64,000 bases of DNA from Petroclostridium sp. X23 (GCF_030013905.1 NZ_CP124862.1:1801051-1865050); one strand, 5' to 3'. Counted from the first letter of the stretch, positions 25,098 to 34,258 are shown. The notes: generated by a model from the sequence alone, not told the origin. Numbers and translations: made by a program.

Positions 25098-25448
25098 CTA
25101 TTTTATTGTCATAGACTTTTTTACTGTCATTTCTTTCGCATAGGCTTGATTTCCAATTTCCTTTATCTTTTTTATGCAGGCGTTTCTATTAGAACCAAAC
25201 ATAAGAGAAAATATCTTCGCAATAAAATTATTCAGCATTTTGCAATCGGTAGAATTGTTATAGGTCTTGCAGTCCGCACAATTCTTGTAGGAATTATCCT
25301 CACAGCATTTTTTTACCTTGCACCATTTATCCGCCTTTATATTTTCCTTGCAACCCTTGCATTTACCTTTAAGATAAACTTTGCATTCTCCGCAGTACAA
25401 TCCGCAATACGCAATGAGACTTTCGTCAGCAATTCTTTTGTTATTCAT
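25098..25448 (-). CDS. Cys-rich DUF3795-type protein
   Basis: 116 residues with about 14 Cys in the first 75 positions, beginning LIAYCGLYCGECKVYLKG, followed by CKGC, WCKVKKCC, NCADCKTY and DCKML. This is the DUF3795 pattern (YCGLyCgxC), a putative zinc- or iron-sulfur-binding protein of unknown role. The C-terminal 40 residues are basic. The ATG at 25448 has GGGGG 8 bases upstream; a longer in-frame start at 25463 is less likely. Confidence 0.8.
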   Translation of the reverse strand: MNNKRIADESLIAYCGLYCGECKVYLKGKCKGCKENIKADKWCKVKKCCEDNSYKNCADCKTYNNSTDCKMLNNFIAKIFSLMFGSNRNACIKKIKEIGNQAYAKEMTVKKSMTIK

Positions 25449-25858
25449 AACTTTAACCCCCATTTAAGCGTTTTGATACATTATAACATACCAAATATGA
25501 CAACTGTCTGTCATAGTTTATCATATATCTTTAGAATCTTCGCCAGTCTACCGGATTTGTTCTCTCACTTACCTATTTTATTAAAGTCCGCTTATGAGTA
25601 TGGTTGATTCCATTGTAACCAGCGAATTATATTGTAAAATTATTCATTTATGTAAATAATTTGTTTAATATAACGCTTAGTTTTCTCATATAATAAAAGT
25701 ATTAATTTTGAAAAAAAACAACATTCAGGTAATTTAAAAAATTGAATTTAATAATTGATTAGATAGAGTAATGAATTAAAATATAGAAATATTTTGGAGT
25801 ATTCATAAAAATATGTTTTCTTATAAGTCACAATTTTAGAAGGATGAAATAATTTACT
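25449..25858. other. Intergenic region, no gene seen
   Basis: 410 strongly AT-rich bases between divergent genes. I see no gene, strong hairpin or repeat. It should hold promoters for the DUF3795 gene (leftward) and the membrane protein/lipoprotein pair (rightward). Confidence 0.4.
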
Positions 25859-27142
25859 ATGCGAACACCTATAAAAAAAGATGATGTCCGATATGTAAAA
25901 ATGGATATTACACCGATAGGGATCAATTTTATCCATCGTTCACACCCATGGACTGCACTTTGGTGGTCTGCTGCCATACCTGGCTTTGGACATATGCACC
26001 TTGGTGCCTATACACGTGGACTAATATTTATGGCTGGAGAAATCTTTATTAATCTAAAAGCGCATATTAATCTGGCCATCTTTTATACTTTTACCGGAAA
26101 CTTTGTAAAAGCCAATCATGTTCTAAATGAACGTTGGGCTTTGTTTTATATGGCTGTTTGGGTTTTTGCAATGCACGATGCCTGGCGGTTGACCATAGAA
26201 GGAAACCGGATATGTGAGTTGGAAGAAGCACAAGAAAAAAGGTATTTTAAGAGGATGCGCCTAGCTCTATTTTCTGTAAATATGCTAGACCAACGCATTC
26301 CCTCTCTTGCCGCTTTTTTCTCTACTATATTGGGAGGTTCAGGACAACTCTATAACGGTCAGTTTGTCAAAGGATTTATTTTGATTGGCTGGACTATGGT
26401 GATCAATTACTATGCCCAAACAAATCATTTGCTATCTAAATTCTTTTTAGGCAAGCAGATTTATTTGCAAAACATAGATTGGCAGTGGCTGCTTTTTTTA
26501 CCTTCTATCTATGGTTTTTGTATATGGGATAGTTATCTATGTGCTGTAGAAATTAACAAACTGCTTGTAGAAGAACAACGCTATCATTTTGGAACAAAGA
26601 AACATTTTCACGCCGTCAGTAGAAGGAGGCATTATCCGATGTATCTGATAGGAACATCCAAGCAAGGTATCGATCTGGAACTCATTGTTAATTCTCTAAA
26701 AACCCACGGACTGGATAAATATGAGGTATTCTTTTTAGATCGACTCAATAACGCTAAGATAGAAACCGGAGATAGTATCCGTAAGTCGGATGGGATCAGT
26801 AATTTTAATGGTACGATGTGCGGTGCCACAGTCCTTATGTTGTTCGGCACCATGTGGGGAGGATCACTTATCCCCGGAGGACCGATTGCCATTGGGCTAT
26901 CAGGCTTTGTATTAGGCGGAATCCTTGGATATATTATAGATCGATATATTGTAGGGTGGGTAAGGGTAAAACTGAATTGGGACCCCGTTAAAGGAAGCAA
27001 TCCTATGGATGGAGAGATATTAATCCTAGTAAAGACCATGAATAAAGATGAATATGATTATGCAAAAAAGATATTTTCTGAAAAGAATGTTATCTTTGTG
27101 GGAGAAACAGAGCAAAAATCCCTTCAAGCGTTTGTTTCTTAA
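25859..27142 (+). CDS. Multi-pass membrane protein with two TM2-like repeats
   Basis: 427 residues, not recognised as a named family. Two related segments, IPGFGHMHLGAYTRGLIF (about residue 38) and LGGSGQLYNGQFVKGFIL (about 160), have the GxGxxYxGxxxxGxxx pattern of TM2 domains. Another helix pair and a Gly-rich membrane region follow (GTMWGGSLIPGGPIAIGLSG, about 325-345), then a C-terminal soluble tail (EILILVKTMNKDEYDYAKKI). The ribosome site (GAAGG, 12 bases upstream) is weak, so the start could be the in-frame ATG 14 codons further on. A lipoprotein gene follows 22 bases later; both may work at the cell envelope. Confidence 0.65.
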   Translation: MRTPIKKDDVRYVKMDITPIGINFIHRSHPWTALWWSAAIPGFGHMHLGAYTRGLIFMAGEIFINLKAHINLAIFYTFTGNFVKANHVLNERWALFYMAVWVFAMHDAWRLTIEGNRICELEEAQEKRYFKRMRLALFSVNMLDQRIPSLAAFFSTILGGSGQLYNGQFVKGFILIGWTMVINYYAQTNHLLSKFFLGKQIYLQNIDWQWLLFLPSIYGFCIWDSYLCAVEINKLLVEEQRYHFGTKKHFHAVSRRRHYPMYLIGTSKQGIDLELIVNSLKTHGLDKYEVFFLDRLNNAKIETGDSIRKSDGISNFNGTMCGATVLMLFGTMWGGSLIPGGPIAIGLSGFVLGGILGYIIDRYIVGWVRVKLNWDPVKGSNPMDGEILILVKTMNKDEYDYAKKIFSEKNVIFVGETEQKSLQAFVS

Positions 27143-27164
27143 AATAAATAGGAAGGAAGTGTTA

Positions 27165-27773
27165 ATGGGTGTGAGTATGTATAGGAAGATCGGAATATTC
27201 AGCTTTCTAATTCTATTTATTATTTTTAATTTGATCGGATGCGGATTATATGTTGCACCTGAGCAGCATCGAAAAATAGACAGTAAAGAAGGAAAAAAAG
27301 AACTTCTTAAAGAAGCCTACGATATAGCACATGTAAAAGCTCAAAAAAGAGAAGATCTTCTTGACTCTTATCAATTGAATGGTGGTCTGAAATCCTTTAA
27401 AAATTTAGAGATTGTAAAGAATGCCCGTATTGAAAAAAATAGAATAGAAGTCGAATTCTTTATTAAAGATATGGAAAACAAGCCCAAAACATCTAAATCC
27501 AAGGAAGATATCATCTGGGAAAACGCTTTGCTTTTATATTACACCATTTATGATACTTTTCCGGAGATAGAAAAAATCCGCTTATCTGCAGATTATCATT
27601 TTCTTGACCAATATGGACATCCTTATAAAGAAGAATTATTTATATCACAAACAAATAGAAATCAGCTAAAACGTATCAATCGTGATTATTTCCGACCGGA
27701 AATGCTTGCTCAAATTGTAGATTTTTATATATCTGACTATGCTACGGAAAAAGAAAACCAATCGAATAAATAG
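27165..27773 (+). CDS. Putative lipoprotein of unknown function
   Basis: 202 residues. A type II signal peptide is visible: KIGIFSFLILFIIF, then the lipobox LIGC, so the mature protein would start at Cys26 and be lipid-anchored outside the membrane. The rest is charged and mixed alpha/beta (EVEFFIKDMENKPKTSKSKE, FPEIEKIRLSADYHF). No family is recognised. The start at 27165 has AGGAAGGAAG upstream; a long in-frame extension reading back into the previous gene is rejected. It is co-transcribed with the membrane protein before it. Confidence 0.7.
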   Translation: MGVSMYRKIGIFSFLILFIIFNLIGCGLYVAPEQHRKIDSKEGKKELLKEAYDIAHVKAQKREDLLDSYQLNGGLKSFKNLEIVKNARIEKNRIEVEFFIKDMENKPKTSKSKEDIIWENALLLYYTIYDTFPEIEKIRLSADYHFLDQYGHPYKEELFISQTNRNQLKRINRDYFRPEMLAQIVDFYISDYATEKENQSNK

Positions 27774-28093
27774 ATAGATAATAGCCCTTCCGAACTTTAC
27801 ATGTAAATTCTAATTTAACCTTATCTGATAATATAATAAAAATTTTTTTATTATATCTTTACTCTTATAGCTGATTGATAATTATTTATCAATTTACTAT
27901 ACTTATATTGTATTAACCATGCTTATATATCGACAAGTGCTGCTACGAAAACTCACAGGATATATAACTTGGTAATTGTAAAGCCTTAAATTGGTCATCT
28001 ATAAACTAAAAACCAATTTAGCTTATAGATAAAATTTTCATCTCATATGTGAGATACATAAGAATTAAAAATATTTTAATGGGGGACGATATT
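27774..28093 (+). promoter_or_regulatory. Leader region of glycerol dehydrogenase with competing hairpins
   Basis: No gene in these 320 bases. Near the end TAAATTGGT (27987-27995) pairs perfectly with ACCAATTTA (28012-28020). The intervening ATCTATAA (27997-28004) pairs with TTATAGAT (28023-28030). The two helices interlock, so only one should form at a time, as in an attenuator or riboswitch. A further small palindrome TCTCATATGTGAGA (28041-28054) could be an operator. The promoter was not identified. Confidence 0.4.
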
Positions 28094-29188
28094 ATGTTAA
28101 AGCTGATGAGAGCACCTGCAAAATATGTTCAAGGAAAGGACGCCTTGTTAGAGGCATATGAAAATACAAAAGATTTAGGTTCATCCTTTTTATTCATATG
28201 CAGCCGAAGCGGTTATAAAGTTGGTAAGCCTAAGATAGAAAAAAGTTTTGAAGGAACAGGAATAAAGCTTATATTTGAAGTATTTAACGGCATTAGTTCC
28301 ACTGGCGAGATCGAAAGAATGAGAAATATCGTTAGAGAAAACAATATCCAGGTTGTAGGCGCTATCGGCGGAGGAAGCGCTATAGATACAGCGAAGGCTA
28401 CTGCTTACTATGAAAAGCTGCCTGTAGTGATTATGCCGACTGTTGCAGCTACTGATGCGCCATGTACCGGTCTTTCGGTCATTTATAATGATGATGGTTC
28501 CTTCTGTAAATATATCTTCTATCCAAAAAATCCTGAAGCAGTGATAGTGGATTCATCTATTATCGCAAAAGCACCTTTAAAATTCTTGGTTGCCGGTATG
28601 GGTGATGCTTTAGGTACATATTTTGAAGCAAGAGCATGCGTAAGAACAAACTCACCAAGCCTTGAGAATGGCGGAATCACTAAATCTGCAATGGCGCTTT
28701 GCGAACTTTGCTATGAAACACTGCTTGCTGATGGCTATAAAGCAAAGCTCGCAGTTGAGCAAGGTCTTTTAACCCCGGCAGTGGAGAGTATCATTGAAGC
28801 AAACACCTATTTAAGTGGTGTAGGCGCAGATAATGGCGGCCTGGCTGTTTCACATTCCGTATACAATGGGTTCACGGCACTGGAAGAATGTGAAGAAACC
28901 ATGCATGGAGATTTGGTTGCTTTTGGTACTATCGCACAACTTATTATTGAAAATGCACCAATGGAAGAAATCGCTGAAGTCATAGAATTCTGCATCTCGG
29001 TCGGATTGCCCGTAACTTTAGCTGAAGTTGGAGTGAAAGATGTTGAAAGGGTGCGTATCGCAGCTGAAAAAGCATGTATTGAGGGTGAAACCATTCACAA
29101 TATGCTGGGAGATGTTACTCCAGCAGAACTTTATGATGCGCTTTTAGCGGCAGACGCACTTGGGAAAACCTTTAAACCTATCTCGTAA
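28094..29188 (+). CDS. gldA: Glycerol dehydrogenase
   Basis: 364 residues, group III iron-containing alcohol dehydrogenase family. It oxidises glycerol to dihydroxyacetone with NAD+ in the cytoplasm. The NAD motif GAIGGGSAIDTAKA and the metal-binding residues are visible: Asp in VAGMGDALGTYFEA, His in AVSHSVYNGFTALEE and His in TMHGDLVAFG. MPTVAATDAPCTGLSVIY is typical of GldA. The ATG at 28094 follows GGGGG with 9-base spacing; 15 in-frame codons upstream are ignored. It is monocistronic with a strong terminator. Related dehydrogenases act on other small polyols, so the substrate is likely but not proven. Confidence 0.9.
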   Translation: MLKLMRAPAKYVQGKDALLEAYENTKDLGSSFLFICSRSGYKVGKPKIEKSFEGTGIKLIFEVFNGISSTGEIERMRNIVRENNIQVVGAIGGGSAIDTAKATAYYEKLPVVIMPTVAATDAPCTGLSVIYNDDGSFCKYIFYPKNPEAVIVDSSIIAKAPLKFLVAGMGDALGTYFEARACVRTNSPSLENGGITKSAMALCELCYETLLADGYKAKLAVEQGLLTPAVESIIEANTYLSGVGADNGGLAVSHSVYNGFTALEECEETMHGDLVAFGTIAQLIIENAPMEEIAEVIEFCISVGLPVTLAEVGVKDVERVRIAAEKACIEGETIHNMLGDVTPAELYDALLAADALGKTFKPIS

Positions 29189-29195
29189 ATATTAC

Positions 29196-29243
29196 AAACC
29201 TCTTAAATGGTTAGAATAGAATAACCATTTAAGAGGTTTTATT
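29196..29243 (+). terminator. Strong rho-independent terminator after gldA
   Basis: A perfect 18-bp stem: AAACCTCTTAAATGGTTA (29196-29213), loop of 8, and its exact complement (29222-29239), ending in TTTTATTAT. Confidence 0.85.
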
Positions 29244-29381
29244 ATGGAAAGACGAAAGGGAGACCCCAAAAAAGTACGCTGTTTAAATACCTGTTAGCCA
29301 CATACCTGCCAAAAGATGCACAGGCATGCACGCTCGCTTGATAATATCCTTAATTAAGATGATGTTACGGAGGGAATTGTT

Positions 29382-29654
29382 ATGGCAGTAAAAATTAGCG
29401 GCTTATTAGAATCTCTTTCAGACTTAAACCCGACTTCTGCACGTAACTGCTCTCATGAAGTACGTACTTTCCGTTTGTTAAATAACACTCTAAAGGACTT
29501 TTATACAGATTGTATCTACATAGGCAAAACTTCTCAATTACCATCTGTTCCTCCTTCTGCACCAATATCATTTTTATTGATATAGGTACCGGACTCATAT
29601 CTGCAAACATTAATGTTTCCATACAAGCCTATGCGAACCTGTTTTTTTATAATT
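29382..29654 (+). pseudogene. Truncated, frameshifted 5' remnant of a PucR/CdaR-type regulator
   Basis: A good GGAGGG site precedes MAVKISGLLESLSDLNP, which reads on as EVRTFRLLNNTLKDFYTDCI, YIGKTSQLPSVPPSAPISFL and then stops at 29585. The neighbouring frame continues DIGTGLISANINVSIQAY and ANLFFYNF. The pattern (xLLExL...P..vRTFRLLN....DxlYIGkxSxLP...PISFLLI..NLF) matches the N-terminus of PucR-like regulators, but no GAF-like or HTH part follows. It is a dead fragment next to the end of the MoaD-like gene. The family assignment is by pattern only. Confidence 0.45.
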
Positions 29655-29945
29655 TCATCCGCCTCCAACAGGCGGAAATATTAAGATCTCATCTCCCAAA
29701 CTTAATTTCGTGTTCAATCCATCTAAAGCGAATACATTTCTTCCATTCAAAAACATAGCGATTTCAGGTCTTATATCTTTAGACTCATTAAATAATTTAT
29801 TTCTTAGTTTTTCTCCGTACATCACTATTAGTTGATCTATTAAGCCTAAGATACTGGCATTTTCTTCAATTTGAACAGTTTGTTCCCTACTCCCTCCCAC
29901 CAATGGAATGAAATCTAATATAACCGTTACTTTTACTTCAATCAC
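29655..29945 (-). CDS. MoaD/ThiS-family sulfur carrier protein
   Basis: 96 residues with a beta-grasp layout and a C-terminal Gly-Gly tail (GDEILIFPPVGGG), the hallmark of MoaD/ThiS carriers whose last Gly is adenylated and thiocarboxylated. The start codon appears to be GTG (29945). It lies 16 bases downstream of the aldehyde ferredoxin oxidoreductase gene, a usual position for MoaD-like proteins that serve its tungsto- or molybdopterin cofactor. No E1-like MoeB/ThiF gene is seen nearby. Confidence 0.85.
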   Translation of the reverse strand: MIEVKVTVILDFIPLVGGSREQTVQIEENASILGLIDQLIVMYGEKLRNKLFNESKDIRPEIAMFLNGRNVFALDGLNTKLSLGDEILIFPPVGGG

Positions 29946-29961
29946 TACTTATCAGCCCTTT

Positions 29962-31848
29962 CTAAATGAGTCCTAATCCTTCCAAAGTAGTAATTGCATT
30001 TTCTAATCCTAATTCGGTTAGTTTTTCTCTTGTAGGTATGCCATCCATGGTCCAGTTTCTTACATTATAATATTCATCAAGCATTTCTTTCAATTCATCT
30101 CTACTAATATAGTGCCCTTTTGAAGGACCTCCTTTGATTGGTTCTGTAAGTATTCTTTCCGGGAAAGTGTCATCAGCCCTTGTAAAACCAGCAGCTATGT
30201 TGAAAGTCCTGGCTAAGTTGTTGACTCTTTCACCTATCTTAGCTATATCATCCGGTGTTAAACTAAGGCCGGATACACTACTTACCATATCTGCCGTATT
30301 TTTTTGAGCTACATCCGGTAATGCCATATCCATTAAAAAACCGCACATCGTAGGACAATCTGTCGTGGCGCACCTAATATCCTGATTCCATTTTGTCAAC
30401 CAACCTTTGCCTTGTGCTGCAAACCTATCATATGCCTTTGGAAATGGCGCTCCAAATATTTCTTGAAATGCATAGCCTCTATTATGGTCTGCTCCGGTAT
30501 ATGATGTTGCATAATTTAATCCGTGAGCTTTTGCTCCCCTTGGATCATATGCCGGAAATTCTAAACCTTTAACGTGCATCGCGTATTTTCCAGAACCTTT
30601 TCCAATTTTTTCAGAAGCTGCCTTAGAACCGTCGCATAGTAAAGCTCCTAATCCTTCTCTTCTGTAGGCAATCTCTGTAATCAAATCTACCATGACCTCA
30701 TGATTTCCAAATTTCAAATCTATTCCATCTGTATCTTCTAAAGTCAGAATTCCCTTTTCGAACAGTTCCATAGCAAATCCTATCGTAACACCTACGGACA
30801 TCGTATCCAAGCCCAGCTTGTCACACAGTTGATCAGCAAATATAATACTATCTAAATTACGAACACCCGTTTCTCCCCCAAAGCTATAATAGGTCTCATA
30901 CTCTGGGTCAGAAAGTGCACTGATATATTTTGAGCTTCCTCTGGCTAATTTCATTTGACTGCATCCCACAGGACATCCATAGCAGTGTTCCGATCCTTTC
31001 GCTCTTTCCAGACTAGCTTCTACGCCAAGATCCCCAACATAGTTTTTCTCTCCTGTAGTTATGTAATTTTCAGAAGGAAATATCCCTAAAGCACTCGTTA
31101 CCTCTACAACCATCGGTGTTCCTAGCTTAGAGAACTGGGGATATAAATGCGCACTTTTTTTCATTGCAGATAACATAAAAGATCTAGCCTCTTTAAAAGC
31201 TTGTTCATTTGCAATGGGGACTTTCCCCGTGCCCCTGATGGCGATTGCCTTAAGATTTTTGGAACCCATTACGGCCCCTACTCCTTTACGTCCAAAAGCT
31301 CTTTTTTCATTAATAATGGACGCCATTTTTGATAAATTTTCTCCAGCCGGACCGATACATGCGATTCTTGCATTTTGTTCGTTTAGCTCATCTTTAATTA
31401 AAACTTGGGTATCGAAGGTATTTATACCCCATAATTTTTTCGCCGGACGAATGCTTACTTTATCATCTTTTATCCAAAGATAGACCGGTTCCTCAGATTC
31501 ACCTTCAACAATAAGGATATCATAACCGGCAAATTTCATTTCTACCGGGAAATACCCACCGGATAAGGCCATACCAACTGCTCCGGTTAATGGGGATTTA
31601 GTAGTAAGTGCTATTCTACTTGCACATGGCGCTGAGGTACCACTTAATGGACCTGACGCAAAAATTAATTTATTCTCCTCTCCCAAAGGGTCAACATCAC
31701 CGGGAACTTCGTCAAATAAATACTTGATTCCAAATCCCGCTCCACCTATGTAGTCTTTTGCAATCTTTTCAGGAAGTTCTTCAGTAGTGATTTTTTTAGT
31801 AGTGAGATTAACTCTTAAAATCTTACCCATATATCCACCCTTTAACAT
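29962..31848 (-). CDS. Aldehyde:ferredoxin oxidoreductase
   Basis: 628 residues. A tungsten- or molybdenum-bis-pterin enzyme that oxidises aldehydes to acids with ferredoxin, or reduces acids in reverse. The N-terminal domain is typical (MGKILRVNLTTKKITTEELP, YIGGAGFGIKYL, ASGPLSGTSAPCASRIALTT, RKGVGAVMGSKNLKAIAI). Iron-sulfur ligands lie in CYGCPVGCSQ, with a later Cys in CATTDCPTMCGF, and pterin-binding EFPAYDPRGAKAHGLNYATS is present. The start at 31848 has GGAGGGG. It is followed by a MoaD-like gene and preceded by UbiD and an LpdD-like gene on the same strand. Together this suggests processing of an aromatic or alpha,beta-unsaturated acid/aldehyde. Confidence 0.93.
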   Translation of the reverse strand: MLKGGYMGKILRVNLTTKKITTEELPEKIAKDYIGGAGFGIKYLFDEVPGDVDPLGEENKLIFASGPLSGTSAPCASRIALTTKSPLTGAVGMALSGGYFPVEMKFAGYDILIVEGESEEPVYLWIKDDKVSIRPAKKLWGINTFDTQVLIKDELNEQNARIACIGPAGENLSKMASIINEKRAFGRKGVGAVMGSKNLKAIAIRGTGKVPIANEQAFKEARSFMLSAMKKSAHLYPQFSKLGTPMVVEVTSALGIFPSENYITTGEKNYVGDLGVEASLERAKGSEHCYGCPVGCSQMKLARGSSKYISALSDPEYETYYSFGGETGVRNLDSIIFADQLCDKLGLDTMSVGVTIGFAMELFEKGILTLEDTDGIDLKFGNHEVMVDLITEIAYRREGLGALLCDGSKAASEKIGKGSGKYAMHVKGLEFPAYDPRGAKAHGLNYATSYTGADHNRGYAFQEIFGAPFPKAYDRFAAQGKGWLTKWNQDIRCATTDCPTMCGFLMDMALPDVAQKNTADMVSSVSGLSLTPDDIAKIGERVNNLARTFNIAAGFTRADDTFPERILTEPIKGGPSKGHYISRDELKEMLDEYYNVRNWTMDGIPTREKLTELGLENAITTLEGLGLI

Positions 31849-31952
31849 GAGACCCCTCCTTCTATTTAACGGTGTTTATTTATAAAGTAAATTATTAATA
31901 TATGAATATACTATTCAAAATCTCTATATGCACCTGCAGCATCATCTATAAG

Positions 31953-33467
31953 TCAGTTTCTTCCATCGACGTACAAGCCCTTGTCAAACAATTCCGGTGC
32001 AAAACGTGCAGGATTCATCTCTTTGAACTTTGACCTTTTAAAATGCTCTTTTAAATGAAACGGTACTGTACAATCAAAAATCACCTTACAAGAAATCCCT
32101 TTTCCATGAAGCAACGGGTTATACTCCGGACTTTGGGAAGGGTCCAATGGATGACAGCGTACACCCGGAATGAAAATCGTATCAACATCTCCCTGATAAC
32201 GCGTATTCAAGGCCCATAAAACATCATTGCTGTCAAACGGATCTACATCTTCATCTACAATAATGATATGTTTAAGCTCGGAAAACGCTGCAAAAGCTAA
32301 TAATGCAGCTTGCCTTTGACGTCCTTCATCACTCGGTACGCTTTTTTTGAATTGTAAAACAGCCATATATTTGCCGCCGCCTGCCGAATGTGCGTAAACA
32401 TTTATCAGACGGCCAGGCATCGCCTTCTCTACCATTTTTATGATACTTGCTTCTGTTGGAATCCCTGCCATATTAACATGCTCTTCACTAGGTCCTATAC
32501 AGGTCTGCATGATGGGATTGCGGCGGTGTGTAACTGCTTTTACTTTTATGATCGGCAGCTGGGGGTTGGCAGGACCTGTATAGCCAGGAAACTCCGGCAT
32601 GGCTTTTCCGGTATTTGTGTTCTGATCTTCTCTGACACGTACATCGTAAAGCAATTCACCCTCAATAACATACTCGGCATTAGCAATAGCCTTTTCATTC
32701 ATGGTTAAGCATTGAACTAGCTCAACAGCTCTATTCCTAATAGCTCCTGCCGCACTTAACTCATTATAACCAAGTGGTGTTGTGGGCGGTTCAAAACATG
32801 CTGCAATTTCGATAGCAGGATCCACGCCTATGCTGATTGAAATAGGCAGCGGTTTTCCCGCCTTTTCCGCTTTTTCATGAAAAACACCTAAATGGCGTGC
32901 TCCAGGTACAATATACATTGAAATCTCATCTTTGCTTTGCAAACATAAACGATGTATTGTCACATCCGATTCTCCAGTCTCAGGATCAGAGGCATAGCAC
33001 ATCCCTAAAGTGATATACGGACCGGCATCTTCTTCTGTATTGGTAGGTGCAGGCAGCAGTTTTCTGATATCAAATCCCCGTTCATTAGCATAATGTACAA
33101 CCTCTTGGCACAAAGCTTCAGTTTGCTCAATAGTAATTGGTTCAATGGGGTGTGTAACCGCTTCATTTAAAAGGAATCCCAGGCGTTGAGGCTCTGCGCC
33201 CAGCATAAGGGCTACCCTTTCTCGACTGGCTAAGAGCCCTATAAGAACCCTTGCATCTTCATTCCCTTTAACATTGTTAAAAATCATTGCCGGACCGGTC
33301 TGCGTCGGACGCTGTACTGTTCCGCCAGCACCGACATAACGGTATACCCCTGATATCTCAGCATGCGGATCAGCAGGTTCGTCCGTTTCAATGAGCTGTC
33401 CCGGTATTGTTCTTAACAACGCCAGGGCTGACCGTAAATCTGTTATTTTCTCTTTTTCTTTAACCAT
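31953..33467 (-). CDS. UbiD-family (prenylated-FMN) decarboxylase
   Basis: 504 residues. UbiD enzymes reversibly decarboxylate aromatic or unsaturated acids with prenylated FMN. Typical segments: AGGTVQRPTQTGPAMIFNNV, SDVTIHRLCLQSKDEI, SISIGVDPAIEIAACFEPP, AEYVIEGELLYDVRVRED and HIIIVDEDVDPFDSNDVLWA. The Glu/Arg of IEGELLYDVR belong to the active-site region. The sequence looks closest to hydroxyarylic acid (gallate/hydroxybenzoate type) decarboxylases. A small LpdD-like gene sits 90 bases upstream. The UbiX flavin prenyltransferase is not in the window. The substrate is unproven. Confidence 0.9.
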   Translation of the reverse strand: MVKEKEKITDLRSALALLRTIPGQLIETDEPADPHAEISGVYRYVGAGGTVQRPTQTGPAMIFNNVKGNEDARVLIGLLASRERVALMLGAEPQRLGFLLNEAVTHPIEPITIEQTEALCQEVVHYANERGFDIRKLLPAPTNTEEDAGPYITLGMCYASDPETGESDVTIHRLCLQSKDEISMYIVPGARHLGVFHEKAEKAGKPLPISISIGVDPAIEIAACFEPPTTPLGYNELSAAGAIRNRAVELVQCLTMNEKAIANAEYVIEGELLYDVRVREDQNTNTGKAMPEFPGYTGPANPQLPIIKVKAVTHRRNPIMQTCIGPSEEHVNMAGIPTEASIIKMVEKAMPGRLINVYAHSAGGGKYMAVLQFKKSVPSDEGRQRQAALLAFAAFSELKHIIIVDEDVDPFDSNDVLWALNTRYQGDVDTIFIPGVRCHPLDPSQSPEYNPLLHGKGISCKVIFDCTVPFHLKEHFKRSKFKEMNPARFAPELFDKGLYVDGRN

Positions 33468-33557
33468 AATAACACTCCTATATAATTAATAATCCCGTAC
33501 TAAGATTGATATACTTTAAAAGGTTATTTATTCTTTAGCGGTTGGCAATTTTGTCAT

Positions 33558-33917
33558 TCACCTCATGGTCTGGTCATCTTCTCTTAACAATTCACTTAGT
33601 TTTTCCGCTATTTCTCGGCATAAATCAACTGTATTTACTATCTCTTGGGAAGTGATATTATCTAAATGTATACCGCAGCAAACAGCAAGATTGCCTTTGT
33701 ATGCTCTTCTTAGAATATTTCCGAACATTTCTGTAATGACATTTTCTTTATGATGGTAGAAAGTAATTGTTTGAAGGCTCTCACAATATGATCCGGCTGT
33801 TAAGGCACCAAGGTGCGGTGTATCGCCTCCCGTTAAAATTATACATACATCATTTCCCATAGGAAATGCAGTCATGTTTATTTGTAATCTGCCTTTTGTT
33901 TTAATAATCTGTATCAT
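33558..33917 (-). CDS. LpdD-like (prenylated-flavin chaperone family) protein
   Basis: 119 residues resembling LpdD, the small protein accompanying gallate-type UbiD decarboxylases: DVCIILTGGDTPHLGALTAG, then FYHHKENVITEMFGNILRR and NLAVCCGIHLDNIT. LpdD is thought to help load or mature the prenylated flavin. AAGGTGAG precedes the ATG at 33917. It is the first gene of the run LpdD-UbiD-AOR-MoaD; gaps of 90 and 104 bases around UbiD leave room for extra promoters. Confidence 0.8.
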   Translation of the reverse strand: MIQIIKTKGRLQINMTAFPMGNDVCIILTGGDTPHLGALTAGSYCESLQTITFYHHKENVITEMFGNILRRAYKGNLAVCCGIHLDNITSQEIVNTVDLCREIAEKLSELLREDDQTMR

Positions 33918-34258
33918 TTTAACTCACCTTTAGTTCAGACTTAACAGGTATTTTAAAGCTGATAGTAAATCATGCTGTTTTCCACTGGAATTATGAAGAA
34001 GACCCTCTATTACATAAGGGACTAATATGACGCAGTACAAACTTTTTATGCAATATAAACATCTATTATATTTGATTCCCCTAATATATTTTATTATATT
34101 TCCGTAACAAATCCTTTACAATATACACAGAAGACCTATTTCTCAATTAAATGTCCTTTTTGTTAAATAATTGAATTTATTTTAATTTAATAGTACACTT
34201 TTCAAAAATAAAAAAGACAGCTAATCTATAACTGCCTTTTCCCTATAAATACTTATTC
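33918..34258. other. Intergenic region with the terminator of the Met-rich gene
   Basis: 341 bases without a gene. On the minus strand, bases about 34240 to 34211 form a hairpin (AAAAGGCAG paired with CTGTCTTTT) followed by T-rich sequence, a likely terminator for the gene ending at 34259. The rest is AT-rich and should hold the promoter of the LpdD-UbiD genes. Confidence 0.5.

Noticed and set aside
25035..25607. 190-codon plus-strand frame
   Set aside because: Antisense to the Cys-rich DUF3795 gene, which has a clear family pattern and ribosome site; the plus-strand product is a Phe/Ile-rich by-product.
27987..28030. H-type pseudoknot in the gldA leader
   Set aside because: The loop crossing the 9-bp helix would have only 2 bases, too short; competing hairpins are more likely.
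28094..29188. Glycerol-1-phosphate dehydrogenase (EgsA/AraM) identity
   Set aside because: The metal-site segments and GDALGTYFEA fit glycerol dehydrogenase (GldA) better.
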